Part shown: positions 37,401 to 48,243 of the stretch, piece after piece
Numbering within the stretch: position 1 is the stretch's first letter
Layout: each line of letters begins with the position of its first letter
The notes under the pieces: generated by a model
The model's input: only the letters and a program-made list of their open reading frames with translations
Told to the model about the DNA's origin: nothing
The model's database searches: none
Translations under genes and position numbers: made by a program
Source of the DNA: Aphrophora alni
Lineage: Eukaryota > Arthropoda > Insecta > Hemiptera > Aphrophoridae
DNA: 64,000 nt
Direction of reading: 5' to 3'
Assembly (NCBI GenBank): GCA_963513935.1
Contig: OY740768.1
Location: forward strand, 16,108,590-16,172,589

Positions 37401-37720
37401 GCGACGGAAGTCATTAAAAGAGTGAATTTGTTGTGGAGGTATGTCTTTTTATTCTACTTTGATCTGTTTAACATAATACATTAACTATATTGAAGTTGTA
37501 ATTCCCATTTACTATAAACGTATACATTTTTTTATTAAATTTCTTATAGATATAGCGTAATAAGAATTTAGTTATGGGAAAACCATTAATATTGATATTC
37601 AATTGGATATATCCATTTTTAGGTCCTGTAAGTCTATAAAAGTGATTTTTGGAATAATGTCAGTCACTTCTTTGTCCATTTTTCTAATTTTCGCAAGAGT
37701 ATTGTTTCTCAAATTTGTTT

Positions 37721-38929
37721 TCTGTTGATTTTTTTTTACCATTAACGGCATAAAAACATCGAAAAAAAGGTTGTTATTATTACATTATGTCACACCCCCT
37801 TGCAAAATAGCAATATATCAGATTTCTTAAAACTGACACTCCATGCTTTCTTAAATGTTGGTAAATGGGAGGATCAGTAATTTAAATTAAATCAGCTTTC
37901 CGAATTTGAAGTAAATAAAGTTGTGATTTGCGACCATTGTGTAAAATTGCAGCAAAATCCGTTGAGTCAATCTTACCATTTATTGTTTTTTGTTAACATC
38001 AATAACCTCCATGGTAGAACTTCTTAAATGGTTTGTGAGAATCTTAAAACATTATAGTTGCATAGTTTATTATTTTTCTCCTTAGCGTTGTAAGAGCTTC
38101 ATATTCTACAACAAACAATACAACGTATTAGTGATAATGCAAATAATTAAACTAACATTAAAATCCAACTGATTTTAGCGTCTTGTAAATATTAAAAAAA
38201 TATTATTGTAAATTTAAATATTTATTAAACATGTTGTCCTGTGTGTTATTTATGTAATATATAAATATAAAAAAAAAATCAAAATCCTTACTTTGGATAG
38301 GTGAACTGATTTACTTGAATCCATAATCAATTTACTTTTACGACGGTAAAAAAAAGATAAGTTTGTTTTTATAATTTAAAAAAACATTTTGGTCACTGTG
38401 ATTATTTATGTTACAACTATTTGATTTTCGATTGATTGCTATTAGGTTCAATTACTAAAAGTTCAGGCCAAGGTAGGCTAGTCTCTTATCAAACTTATTC
38501 AGGAGATTTCTCCTTTTATCTGATTTATTGTGTTTTATTTATTAGTTTAATGTTATTTTTTAATCCCTGTAAAAGTATTGTTTTAAATAATAATCTGTAA
38601 AGCATTGTTACGTGTATATTGGGAATGTTATTAAATTCATCATTGGATTCCGAAATCAATCAAACTGTCCCCAAAATGAATAGTTAAATTGTGATTGATA
38701 TCCAACATTGTCTGTAAAATCATAGGTGAATAAGGTGGTACAATTGGAATTTTATCAGAGTCATCAAACATAGAAGTTGGTGAATTATCAATGAAAGAGA
38801 ATGAAAAGTTAGTTTGGATGAATTAATTTCAAACGAATCTGAACAGCTGATATTAGTAAATTTTGTTGAAGAATAATAAGGAACTTGTTCGTACATTAAT
38901 TAAGGAAAATTATTTGTGATATTTAGAAA
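37721..38929. other. Unpaired centre of palindrome B/B'
   Basis: This 1.2-kb stretch does not pair with itself or with the arms. No open frame or repeat is recognised in it. Confidence 0.5.
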
Positions 38930-39390
38930 ATAATTATTACCAAGAAAAATTGATCTTGCAAAAAATGAGAGAAATGCACAAACAAAAGACTAACATTATT
39001 CCAAAAATGACTTTTATAGACCTAAAGGACCTAAAAGAGGATATATCCACTTATATAACAATATTAATTGTTTTCCCATAACAAAACTCTCATTACATTA
39101 TATCTATAACAAATGTAATAAAATATTGTATACGTATACAGTAAATGGGAATTAAAAGTAAGATATAATTTGTTGTGGAATTGTCCACAAGTTAGTTCCA
39201 TAGGTACATACAGATGTACTACAAAATTATTACATTGAAATTTAAAAAAAGTTTTTTTATACGATTCATTTAGATAAATTAAATGCTGTAGAATTTTCCG
39301 ACAGCACACATTCATACTTATTTTGAAACATAATTTTACCGGTAAAGATATTATGAACTAGAGCAATAACTTGTTACCATGTTTGTTTAT

Positions 39391-41149
39391 TTAAATATAA
39401 TTTGTATTAATAATATTTTCACGCATTGTCTTGCCAGAATTTCTATTATTTATAATACAATCAGCTAAGCTTTTTATTACCACTTCTTTCTCACTATCCG
39501 ACCATGTCACGTTATTTATTGGTTGTTGACAGTTTCCTTCGATCTCCGATTCACACCTGTCAGTTTCAGTATAGGAAATATCCTGTCCGTAAGTTGGACA
39601 AGCTCTATTGTTTTCAGGTTCATCAGATAGTCTTATCGTTATTATTTCATCCCAAATGCTATCTAATTTCAAGAATTTTTTGTAAACTTGACCTCTTTGC
39701 ATGGCCGGAATAGGAAATCTATAATTTTTTTTATGGATTGCTGATGAATGGCCAAGGTGGTGACAAACCTTTTAAGTAAATACAGCATTACAAAATACTT
39801 GATATTTAGTTGCTACATGGTGGCGTAATCCAGTAGATATTAAAAAGCCCGGTTATATAAGTTTACAGGTATTTCTCAATTCTCTAAGTATATTACAACC
39901 ATGAAAAAGTTTTAAAGTGTAAACTTTAGCCAACAATAAGCGGGTTTTAGTTGATATTATTAAAGATGTTCGAAAAGGTAAAGTAAGATCAATTGATATC
40001 TTTATATTTCTGGTTAATAATAGTGTTACACTACTCATAAGTTTTCCGGGAACCTCTAAAACTATCAACTCAGGCAATACAATTTTTTCGTTATGACTTA
40101 CCGCATCAGGTGTTAAAGAAATTACATCAGGTGGTCGGCTTAGTAATGACTTAACTCTACACGAAATACTTCACCGGGACTACGCCGCTTGAGTAAAATA
40201 ATAAGTTCTATGGTGTATTTACTTACCTTCTCTTAATAATCTGCAGTAACACCGTAGAAAGTTCATTAACATATTTTATCAGCAAATTTCTTTCTGTGTC
40301 TGTCATAGTTTTTACGTCTTCGTCATTTGATATAACTGCCGGTTTTATGCAACCTTCTTTCTTCCATGTTTTATTGGAATTTCTTGAAATGAAAAGCTTC
40401 CATTTAATTTTGAAAATTTGCAGTTATTCCGTGATGTTTCCATTGGTAGGCTCCTTTGCAACTCTAGAAATGGAATGAGAAAGAATGGCATGCTTGGCGT
40501 AAACTTTACCCCTTCTTGAAAAACGTGTAACTCTAGCAGGCATGTCAATTACTTTTTCAAACCCTGTCAATTTGTCATACCCACTCAGATATTGAAGATC
40601 TTCCATAACAAGTTATAAATAAGCAGCTAAGCATTTGATGGGAGGATCTTTTCGACAGTTCAAAAGGAGTTATGAAGCATCGTCCATCTTTTTATGTATA
40701 CTATATTCCTCTTTGTGTCCATACGTCTTTATATGAGACGATATTGATGTAATTAGAACATCTTGCATTGCTGGTAATGGTATTTCATAATTCTTAAATG
40801 TAAGAATATCCTGTCAACATTATCTACAGAGGGTAAACAGATTTTTGTGCTAGATGTCTTTAAAACATGATTTCTATATTTTGTAAGCAGTAAATACGAT
40901 GAACTTATTTGTGATATGCAATTTCCTTGCTAGCCGCATCAGGTCTTCTAATTGGTAAGATGTCACTTTTTTTTCTTTTTTTCAAAACCGGAGTTGTAGA
41001 GATAAATCACCTCTTTTCCTTAGCTTCCCTATTTTTTTGCAGTCACTTTGAAGTCACTAAAGACTACTGAAATGGGTTACAAGAGTCCGACAGACTACAC
41101 AGAAGATTTTTCTGTTCCATTTCCTCTGTGTTTTCTTGACTCGCCCAAC
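39391..41149 (-). pseudogene. Crypton-type tyrosine recombinase pseudogene, right arm copy
   Basis: On the minus strand, after an acceptor-like TCTTCTCAG, it reads VGRVKKTQRKWNRKIFCVVC (from 41149), so the zinc-knuckle-like CVVC is kept here though lost in the other arm. LTGFEKVIDMPARV (near 40550), the SRPPDV region, MPELIVLEVPGKLMSSVTLL (from 40077) and STGLRHHVATKYQVF (39795-39840) follow. Box III is intact: HLGHSSAIHKKNYRFPIPAM at about 39702-39763, with the histidine of LGH and the presumed nucleophile tyrosine of KNYRF. The C-terminus reads YKKFLKLDSIWDEIITIRLS and ends at 39391; the last 103 codons (39702-39391) are open. Stops and frameshifts upstream make the copy non-functional. Family recognition rests on motif order from memory, not on a search. 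Confidence 0.75.
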
Positions 41150-41430
41150 CTGAGAAGAAGAAAACATTATTTAACACCATAATGTTACTTTTATATGCCG
41201 TGTTAAACATCTATAGTCGAAGATTAGTCTATTATCTAGTATAAGAAACGGATATTTGAAATTAGGTTTAGCACTTTTCGTGGGGAAGTTGTAACACACA
41301 CATAGAATACAGAATAACATACACCACGATTCATTACATTAACTGTTGTTTATTCACTATACTGGTTATATCGTTAAGACTGAAGAATACTATTTCTTCC
41401 GCGTGTACCATTTATACACGCAGAGAAAGA

Positions 41431-42165
41431 ATTGGGAAATAATTGATTAGTAACACATGCAAACAAATTTTATGACCTATTTAATCAAAACAAAGCAAGT
41501 ATTTTCAATTCGTCAACCTAAAATAATATAAAACATATTTCAATATAATAAAGGTAACGTGCTGACAATCATACAATGGTTAGATTTAATTATACCTTAC
41601 GTAAAAATTTGCGTTTTTCAATAGAAATGTATTGATAAGCGAATCTTTTGTTTCACCCTTGAACAAACTATGATGCTATGAAATCGATTTAAAACAAAAC
41701 GAATAAGTTAAGTGTGGAATATTAGACTTTCAAAAGATTTCCATAAAAACACAGAACAAAGGATAAATTTATTTTACAATAGGAATACATTCGTAGTTTA
41801 AATAAATCATTATTATAAACTGTAATAAAATAATATATTGTTTTTATCCAAGGCTACGTTTTCATGAATCATATTATTAAATATGGGTAAAAATCTATAA
41901 TTATTTTCCTACAATTTCTGCTGAAATTAAATTTTGCGATCTAATTATAGAATGAAAACCTTTTTTGGTCGCATTAGAGCTCAAAACAGTTTATTTTGCG
42001 CTTTATTAGAGCGTGAAGGTAAATATTTTGATTATTAAGTGATGATTCAAACTATATTGATGTTTTATATTATCTGTCCCTAGGTAAGAAATAAATTTAA
42101 AAAACACTCCATGTAGACGAAATGAAATATTTTGTGTAAAAGTTCCTATCAACAAACATTATTAA
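41431..42165. other. AT-rich non-coding stretch
   Basis: Nothing supportable is seen between the right end of palindrome B/B' and the open frame at 42166. Confidence 0.5.
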
Positions 42166-42468
42166 TTATTAGATAAGGTACACTTGATTTCTGGAGTTGT
42201 CAGGGCCCGTCGAAGGGATGAATTTTTAAAATTGTCCTTAGACGTTGTCGAATGTAAGAATTGTGTTCTTGCTGTAACAAAACATCGGTATCCAAAAATT
42301 ACAAAAATTAGGTTACCCACAGTAACAAAGGACAAGAAGAATTTTTTGAACTATTATTCTCTTTACAGAAAATACATGTCTCAAGTTAAGCTCAACAAAA
42401 GTAACACCCAATTGGTTGTTCAAGAATCGATGTGTTACGTATGTTTCACCCGTTTAATCCATAAGTAA
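42166..42468 (+). pseudogene. Short open frame with two CxxC motifs, unidentified
   Basis: The frame is open from just after a stop at 42163-42165 to a TAA at 42466-42468, with no ATG near its start. It encodes a basic peptide containing VVRARRRDEFLKLSLDVVEC, then KNC, then PKITKIRLPTVTKDKKN and, close to the end, CYVC. Composition is less AT-rich than the flanks and lysine/arginine-rich, which suggests that it was once coding, perhaps an exon or a fragment of a transposon protein with a paired-cysteine motif. It lies about 750 bp outside the right B arm and just before a single unit of the palindrome A tandem repeat, so it may belong to the same element. No family is recognised. Confidence 0.3.
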
Positions 42469-42484
42469 TGTATGCCAACAAGTT

Positions 42485-42545
42485 TTTTTCTATGACTATG
42501 GCTGAACAATTCTTCACCAACCAATTTCTCATCTGCATATTGCAT
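42485..42545 (+). repeat. Single remnant unit of the palindrome A tandem repeat
   Basis: TATGACTATGGCTGAACAAT, followed by TCTTCACCAACCAATTTCTC and ATCTG, matches the block TACGACTGAACAATGG / TTCACAAACCAATTTG of arm A (near 29760), in the same orientation as arm A. Confidence 0.7.
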
Positions 42546-42599
42546 GCTGAAAACAAAACAAAGCCAAAACACTAATTTCATCATGCATAGTTAATTTCT

Positions 42600-42775
42600 A
42601 CATTAGGATCGGGCACTCACTGCCCTTATGCCTGCAGCGGGTTCTCTAGGGAAATTTGAAAGAAAGGGTTGTCCCTTCCCCTATCGTCCTTTAAACCGTA
42701 GTTATTCGTTTTGGCAGTTATCGTGAAAGGACCATCTTATTTCGGGGTCAGTTTAGGGTTCAGGGTCAATAAGTA
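42600..42775. other. GC-elevated block, unidentified
   Basis: This patch, containing GGCACTCACTGCCCTTATGC and CTGCAGCGGG, stands out in base composition, but no frame or repeat family is recognised. Confidence 0.25.
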
Positions 42776-45700
42776 AAAATAATATTAAGATTTTGATATT
42801 TCAAAATTTTGCTTAAATTAGACGCTAAAAAAAACTATAAAAGAACAAACAAAAATATAATATAAATTTATCACTATGGAATGTAGATATAGAAGGAGAT
42901 TTGCACAGTTTTAGTGAAAACAAAAGTCTCAAAAATCAGTTTACTGTAACGAATCGAAATGAATTTGAAATTAATTTTTCCTTTGTTCTTATTAATTTAC
43001 TACCAAATCAAGACCTATAAAAGTCATACAGTACGTGCCTAGCCATGGAAATCATTTCGGTCCGAAACAAATTAATTAATACTTAGGAATTAATGTACCC
43101 ATGTAGATTAGTTAATCTTTATTTTGTGATTTCATTTGTAAATTTTTATTGGATACATAAAACGTAAATAAAATACAGTACTGATATTCCTGATTCACAT
43201 TAAATTTAGAATAAGTCCATATAACAATTATTTCATGCTTTACAACTCACTAATTGAGTATACTTGATTTCAAATAATATAGCCTACGTATATTATTATA
43301 TGACACAATTATGTAACAAGTCTACCAAAGAAAACATAAAAGTCGAAAACAGAGAAGTTTGTTGTTAACATATAGTAGGAGCCTAGAATGTTTATCTTTC
43401 GTAAAGATTCACCACAAAAACGTTTTAATACATTCAGTGTGTCTGTCCCAGACTTTATAGTTGTTTTATTAGTCGTGGAACATTTTTTATGACAGATTTA
43501 GTACACATTTTCCATTAATGTTGTAGATATGTATAAATGTATAATAGAGAATGTTTAAATAAATACATTTTGTGAAAATAAAAATGGAAGCTGTTTAAAG
43601 TAAAACACGTATAGGTGGAATTAAATTATATTATTTTCATTTAGAGAGTTTGTACAATATTTAAAATGTACTGAACGTAACAGATGATTTTTTTGTTAAA
43701 GAACTTTTGTTGTATTAATTAACACTTAATATTTCGTTTCAGGGAATATTTTAAATACTATAATGAACATTGTCTACAGTCTTTAAAAACTCAACTTTAA
43801 TCAAATACAATTTACAATGAAAACACATTTATGACACGAACAATCCAAATGTTTGCCCTATTGAAATACAGCCTATATCGTCCATTTTCACTTTTGATTG
43901 ACAGAAAACATCAAAAAGTGACATTTTTCGTTAATAATAGTATTGTTTGTGTCTCGTTTATTTTGGGTGATGGATAAGTGAATAGGTTTGTGCTAAGTTT
44001 TTTCGCAATTTATTATGTTTAATTTATAGTTCCACTAACAATGTCCTTTATTACATGAATATGAAGATATAATGGTTGTTCCAACACCAATAAGAATGAT
44101 AAGTGAATAAGCAGTTTTCATCACTGCTTGACACTTGGAAACTGCTGAAAGCTCTAGTAGATTACTGCTTTTTACCTTAGGTCACATTAGTGTGCCACAA
44201 AATCTCATCACTATTAGTGTTATACTAATACTATGATATTTGATAGAGTGGTATTATTTTATATTTATTTATTATTATTTTCTATACACTTTCTTTCTAC
44301 ACAATGATATGATAATATGTAACTATACTCTAAAGACTGATAATAAAAAAAAAGTCTGTGAGAAGTTAACCTTTAAAAATATTATCTTTAAACATTAATA
44401 TTTTATAATACTTTTTTAGTTATATATAGATAGTTATATTTTTATTAAGACATAAATATATTTATAATGTATAAGAAATATCACAGAAATAAACATATTA
44501 GACTAATATTGGATACGTTTATCTACAAAGGTAACTTAGTATCCAATAACCTAAATTTTATTCTTTATTCTCCCCCAAAACCGTGGCCAATAATACTAAC
44601 ACAGATTTACTGAGTCGTTGCTTTTCATTACCTCTAAGAGTTCCACACTTGTTGATAGCGTTAAAGTAAGTTGAGTGTAATGAAAAGTAGGTTATGTGTT
44701 AGTCAAGTGATATGTGTCTACGCTGATTTACTGAACATGCTGGTAAATGTAATTTGTTGTTGCTATTCTTAGAAAATATAGTTCAATTAAAATAGTATTG
44801 TTCTCATACCGACAATGTAATAAAGTTGGAATTAAAATACTTTTATGTTTTTGGGTTACCATCTGTTTATTTATTAAATATTTTTACATACTTTGATAAC
44901 ATTCTACATTTGATAACATAATTAGTGTTAACATAACATTTGGCAAATTAGCGTTTACTTATTTTATTAAAAAATTTTTTTTAATAATAATCATGTCGTA
45001 ATATATATATAGATGATGTTATAAACTTTTTGCAACTAACTATTTTTGTTTCAAATTTTAAAACATTGTTAAGCCTGCGAATGGAATTAAACTCGATTAT
45101 CATTTGTATAGATAATTTTGTCAAATAAATTCCCAGGATTGATTAAAAATGGAGCAATTATGTTTTTGAGAAATATTGCTCACATTATAGTTAAATAAAC
45201 ATAATTAAAATGCAAAACTTTATGAAGAAGACTCGTGGAAATGTACAGTTGCATAAACATTTGATTTTCCCAGTAAAACAATAACTAATCAAGTGATTCA
45301 CAATGAAAACCCTGCACTACTTATGTTGACTTGAAACTTTGAGTTCGTTGAAATAACGAACATGATATTAGTTAAAAGATTTAATACAATATTCAATCTG
45401 TTTTCTATATCCCATTACAAAGTTTCTCTTATGACTATTCTAGTTAAATATATATGTTAGTAAATAGTTTTGATGTGTCACATTTTGTCTGAATTTGATA
45501 AAACTTTATTAAACTGTTTTCAATTTTAGGAATGATTTATTGTCTACGTTCGAATATTTAAAAAAGTATTTAAAATGGTAAATATCACGTAATTATATTT
45601 ACGTACAGAGAAATCATTTTATGTTTACCACTATTCGGTATCTCGTAAACAAATGATCTGTCGAAAAAATGTAAATAAGGAACCTTAATTACTTTTCAAG

Positions 45701-47370
45701 GAATTTTAAAATTAAAAATGGACGCAACTTTAAAATTGCGTCCAACTTTTAAATTGGCGGTCAACTTTAAAATTGCTTATGGAACTTCCTATATTTTATG
45801 TTGTTTTCTGATTTTATATAAAGTTGTAACACTTGTTTATTCGTTGTATGTTTTAGAGAAACCGCAAGACTAATTGAAAATAAATATTTTTTGGAATATA
45901 TAAAAACTAGTAATTTAGAAATTAAATAGACACAGACAAATAGCATTAAATCAATATTTTTTTGATCAGAAGTTATTAAGGCCCGCAATGTTGAAAGAAA
46001 TTACGGTTGAAGAATAATAGCCAAAATTATAATGAACCCTTAAGCTGTTAAAATATTTAAGGAGGAGTTTAATAGCACAAGCGATAAAAGATTAGCGTCG
46101 TTTTTTATAAATATATTCGAAATTTAATATTTGTTTAAATATCCCAACGATTATATAAATGAGACAATATCAAATATTCGTCTATACTTAATGCTTGGGA
46201 AAAACGTTATTTTGCATTATTTCTTTTTTCGTATAAGTAAAGACCTTTTATCAAAACTATGGCTAGTATTAATATTATTATATGCAATTTTTACGTGTAT
46301 ATTGGTATTGCACTGTTTATGTACAGTGTATTAATAATCCGCTGTTATCAATTATTGTTACAGAAAATTAGCTCTTTAAAAGTATAGTTACCAACCTTTA
46401 TCAATATATGTGAATGTTTTTGACATTTCATTATGTATTCTCAATCCACTCTAAGAACACTTTAGGTATTAAAATTGTAGAATTAATTGCTTTCACTGTA
46501 GTTACTATTGATTAGTTTTTGATACCAGGAGTTACATTAAGTAGGTCACTGTAACAGATAACATTCCTTTAGTTGTACAGGGGGTGGGGTAAATCTATAA
46601 TTTATTTTTATAGGTATTATTTACATTTGCTCACTAATTTTCATGCTGTGATTATTTCTTCTTCAAAATCATTTTAAATCTAATTCTGTGAAGGAATTAA
46701 CCGTTTTAACTTAGCACCTGGAAGGTTTCAATACATTCAACATAGAGTTCTACCATATAGTGCGCAGAGGTACAAAGAAGAATATTGGATAAAGAAGAAA
46801 CTTTAAGTGATATTTACCATATTTACCATATTTATAGAGTCACCTCTCACAGATAGAAATAATACCAAATTTACGAGTGTCTTTCTCCTTACATTGTGAT
46901 TATGACTTACCATTAATTGGGTTCTCGGCAGTAGTAAACATTATGCTGTACACAACTATGTATATAAACACGATTTTTACCTTACACACAATTCGTTACT
47001 GCCACTACTTATGACAACTGGCAACTGTAATACCTTGAAAGCGTAACCGATCGGAATATTGTTTGGTTAAACTATAATCACATTAATATGTACCCATATA
47101 TTAATTTAAGGTTATACATTTTTGGTGTGACTGTATTGGAAATAAAATATAATTTGGTTTTTGTAACCCTGAAACCCAACAAGGTGTTGATTTATGAAAG
47201 ATCATGTGATGATTTTTAAACATATTTCGTCTGATAAAACTTCCTGTGATAAATAGTTCGAATATTTCATTTAAAATTCTTCCTATACTTATGCCTTATT
47301 CAGGCTATTTTATATAGTACATTACAGGTATTTATTTAGTATGAGATGCATTTTGTGGTACCAAGTAAAA
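42776..47370. other. AT-rich non-coding stretch with one small hairpin
   Basis: A small repetitive hairpin, built from GCAACTTTAAAATTGC and GTCAACTTTAAAATTGC, lies at 45718-45776. The open frames at 45767-45988 and 46131-46334 have no recognisable content. Nothing else is supported in these 4.6 kb. Confidence 0.5.
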
Positions 47371-47373
47371 TTA

Positions 47374-47552
47374 AATCTTATAATATTAAATTAACTTATA
47401 TGGTACATCTTGTCACTTCAGTCGATTTCTACATTATGACATGTTTCAGAGTCGTAACACCATCATCAGATATACAACTCTGAAACATGTCATAATGTAG
47501 AAATCGACTGAAGTCACAAGATGTACCATATAAGGTAATTTAATATTATAAG
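47374..47552. repeat. 179-bp palindrome (arms ~75 bp)
   Basis: The left arm AAATCTTATAATATTAAATT ... CATGTTTCAGAG (47374-47452) is matched in inverted orientation by CTCTGAAACATG ... AATATTATAAGATTT (about 47477-47552), with few mismatches. On the minus strand the loop region reads CTGATGATGGTGTTACGACT followed by CTGAAAC, the CTGATGA...GAAA core seen in the other short palindromes. No coding sequence is present; the structure fits a non-autonomous retroelement end or a fold-back element. Confidence 0.92.
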
Positions 47553-48136
47553 ATTTATTTAGTGCTTTACGAAAAAATGTATTTTGGTAAAGGATTTGTA
47601 GGAATTTCTGTATAGATTAATTTTCTCTGTTTTGTATGAGCATATGTTTTAGAATTATAATTAATGCATTGGTTGTTTAAATTGAAGTGAGAAAAATGAA
47701 GGATACTGTATATAAATAACTTAACATAAAAGATCAAATGGCACAATTTTATATTGAATATATCCTGTTGGCACTGTTATGGTTAGGGCATTGTTATGGT
47801 TAACCTAACTTTGATTAAAAGTTCTCAGAACATCTGCACTATGGGAATGTTATTTTCCTGTACGGTTCATTCATCACGGTTTACTAATTATGAAATTAAA
47901 AATATACATAACTAATTTTACATTTCAATATGTCGGTTGTGTGTAATGTATGAAAAGGTGGGGATGAATCTAATTTGGCAAATAAAAATAACTAACACCT
48001 AAAGGCAGATATTGTAAATTTATACTAATTATATCTCTTTTAAATTAACACAATTCCATTTCAACATTTTACTATTTGAAACGATGTTATTATTAGATAT
48101 ATTTAGATATTAGCTAAGTATATAGTTATAGTTCAG

Positions 48137-48243
48137 TTATTGCAGCTCACGTATCACTGAGGATGGCGATTTTGTCGTTGAAACGCATATGATTAAGTTA
48201 ACATAATTTGTGTGAGATCTTGTGTTCGAGTTTTATCCTACTA
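48137..48243 (+). repeat. Half copy of the 9.4-kb palindromic repeat family
   Basis: GTTATTGCAGCTCACGTATC followed by ACTGAGGATGGCGATTTTGT and CGTTGAAACGCATATG matches 9497-9548, and the following TGTGAGATCTTGTGTTCGAG TTTTAT matches the end of the 9.4-kb repeat near 9568-9592. Only one arm is present, so it is a truncated or monomeric copy. Confidence 0.85.

Larger units (their letters stand above)
34881..41430. repeat. Giant imperfect palindrome B/B' (6.5 kb) carrying a tyrosine recombinase gene in each arm
   Basis: The arm 34881-37720 is matched in inverted orientation by about 38930-41430, with about 1.2 kb of unpaired centre. Anchors are ATAGTATTCTTCAGTCTTA (34947) against its complement near 41372, CCCACGAAAAGT (35061) against ACTTTTCGTGGGG (41273), GTGTGCTGTCGGAAAATTCT (37097) against its complement near 39292, and GACTTTTATAGACC (39007) against GGTCCTGTAAGTCTATAAAAGTG (37622). 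The left arm has about 230 bp of extra sequence at 37270-37500, including a minisatellite. The left arm begins essentially where palindrome A/A' ends. Confidence 0.92.

Noticed and set aside
37721..38929. CRISPR-like or other array in the palindrome centre
   Set aside because: No regularly spaced repeats are present; the only short tandem repeats are the minisatellite at 37308-37400.
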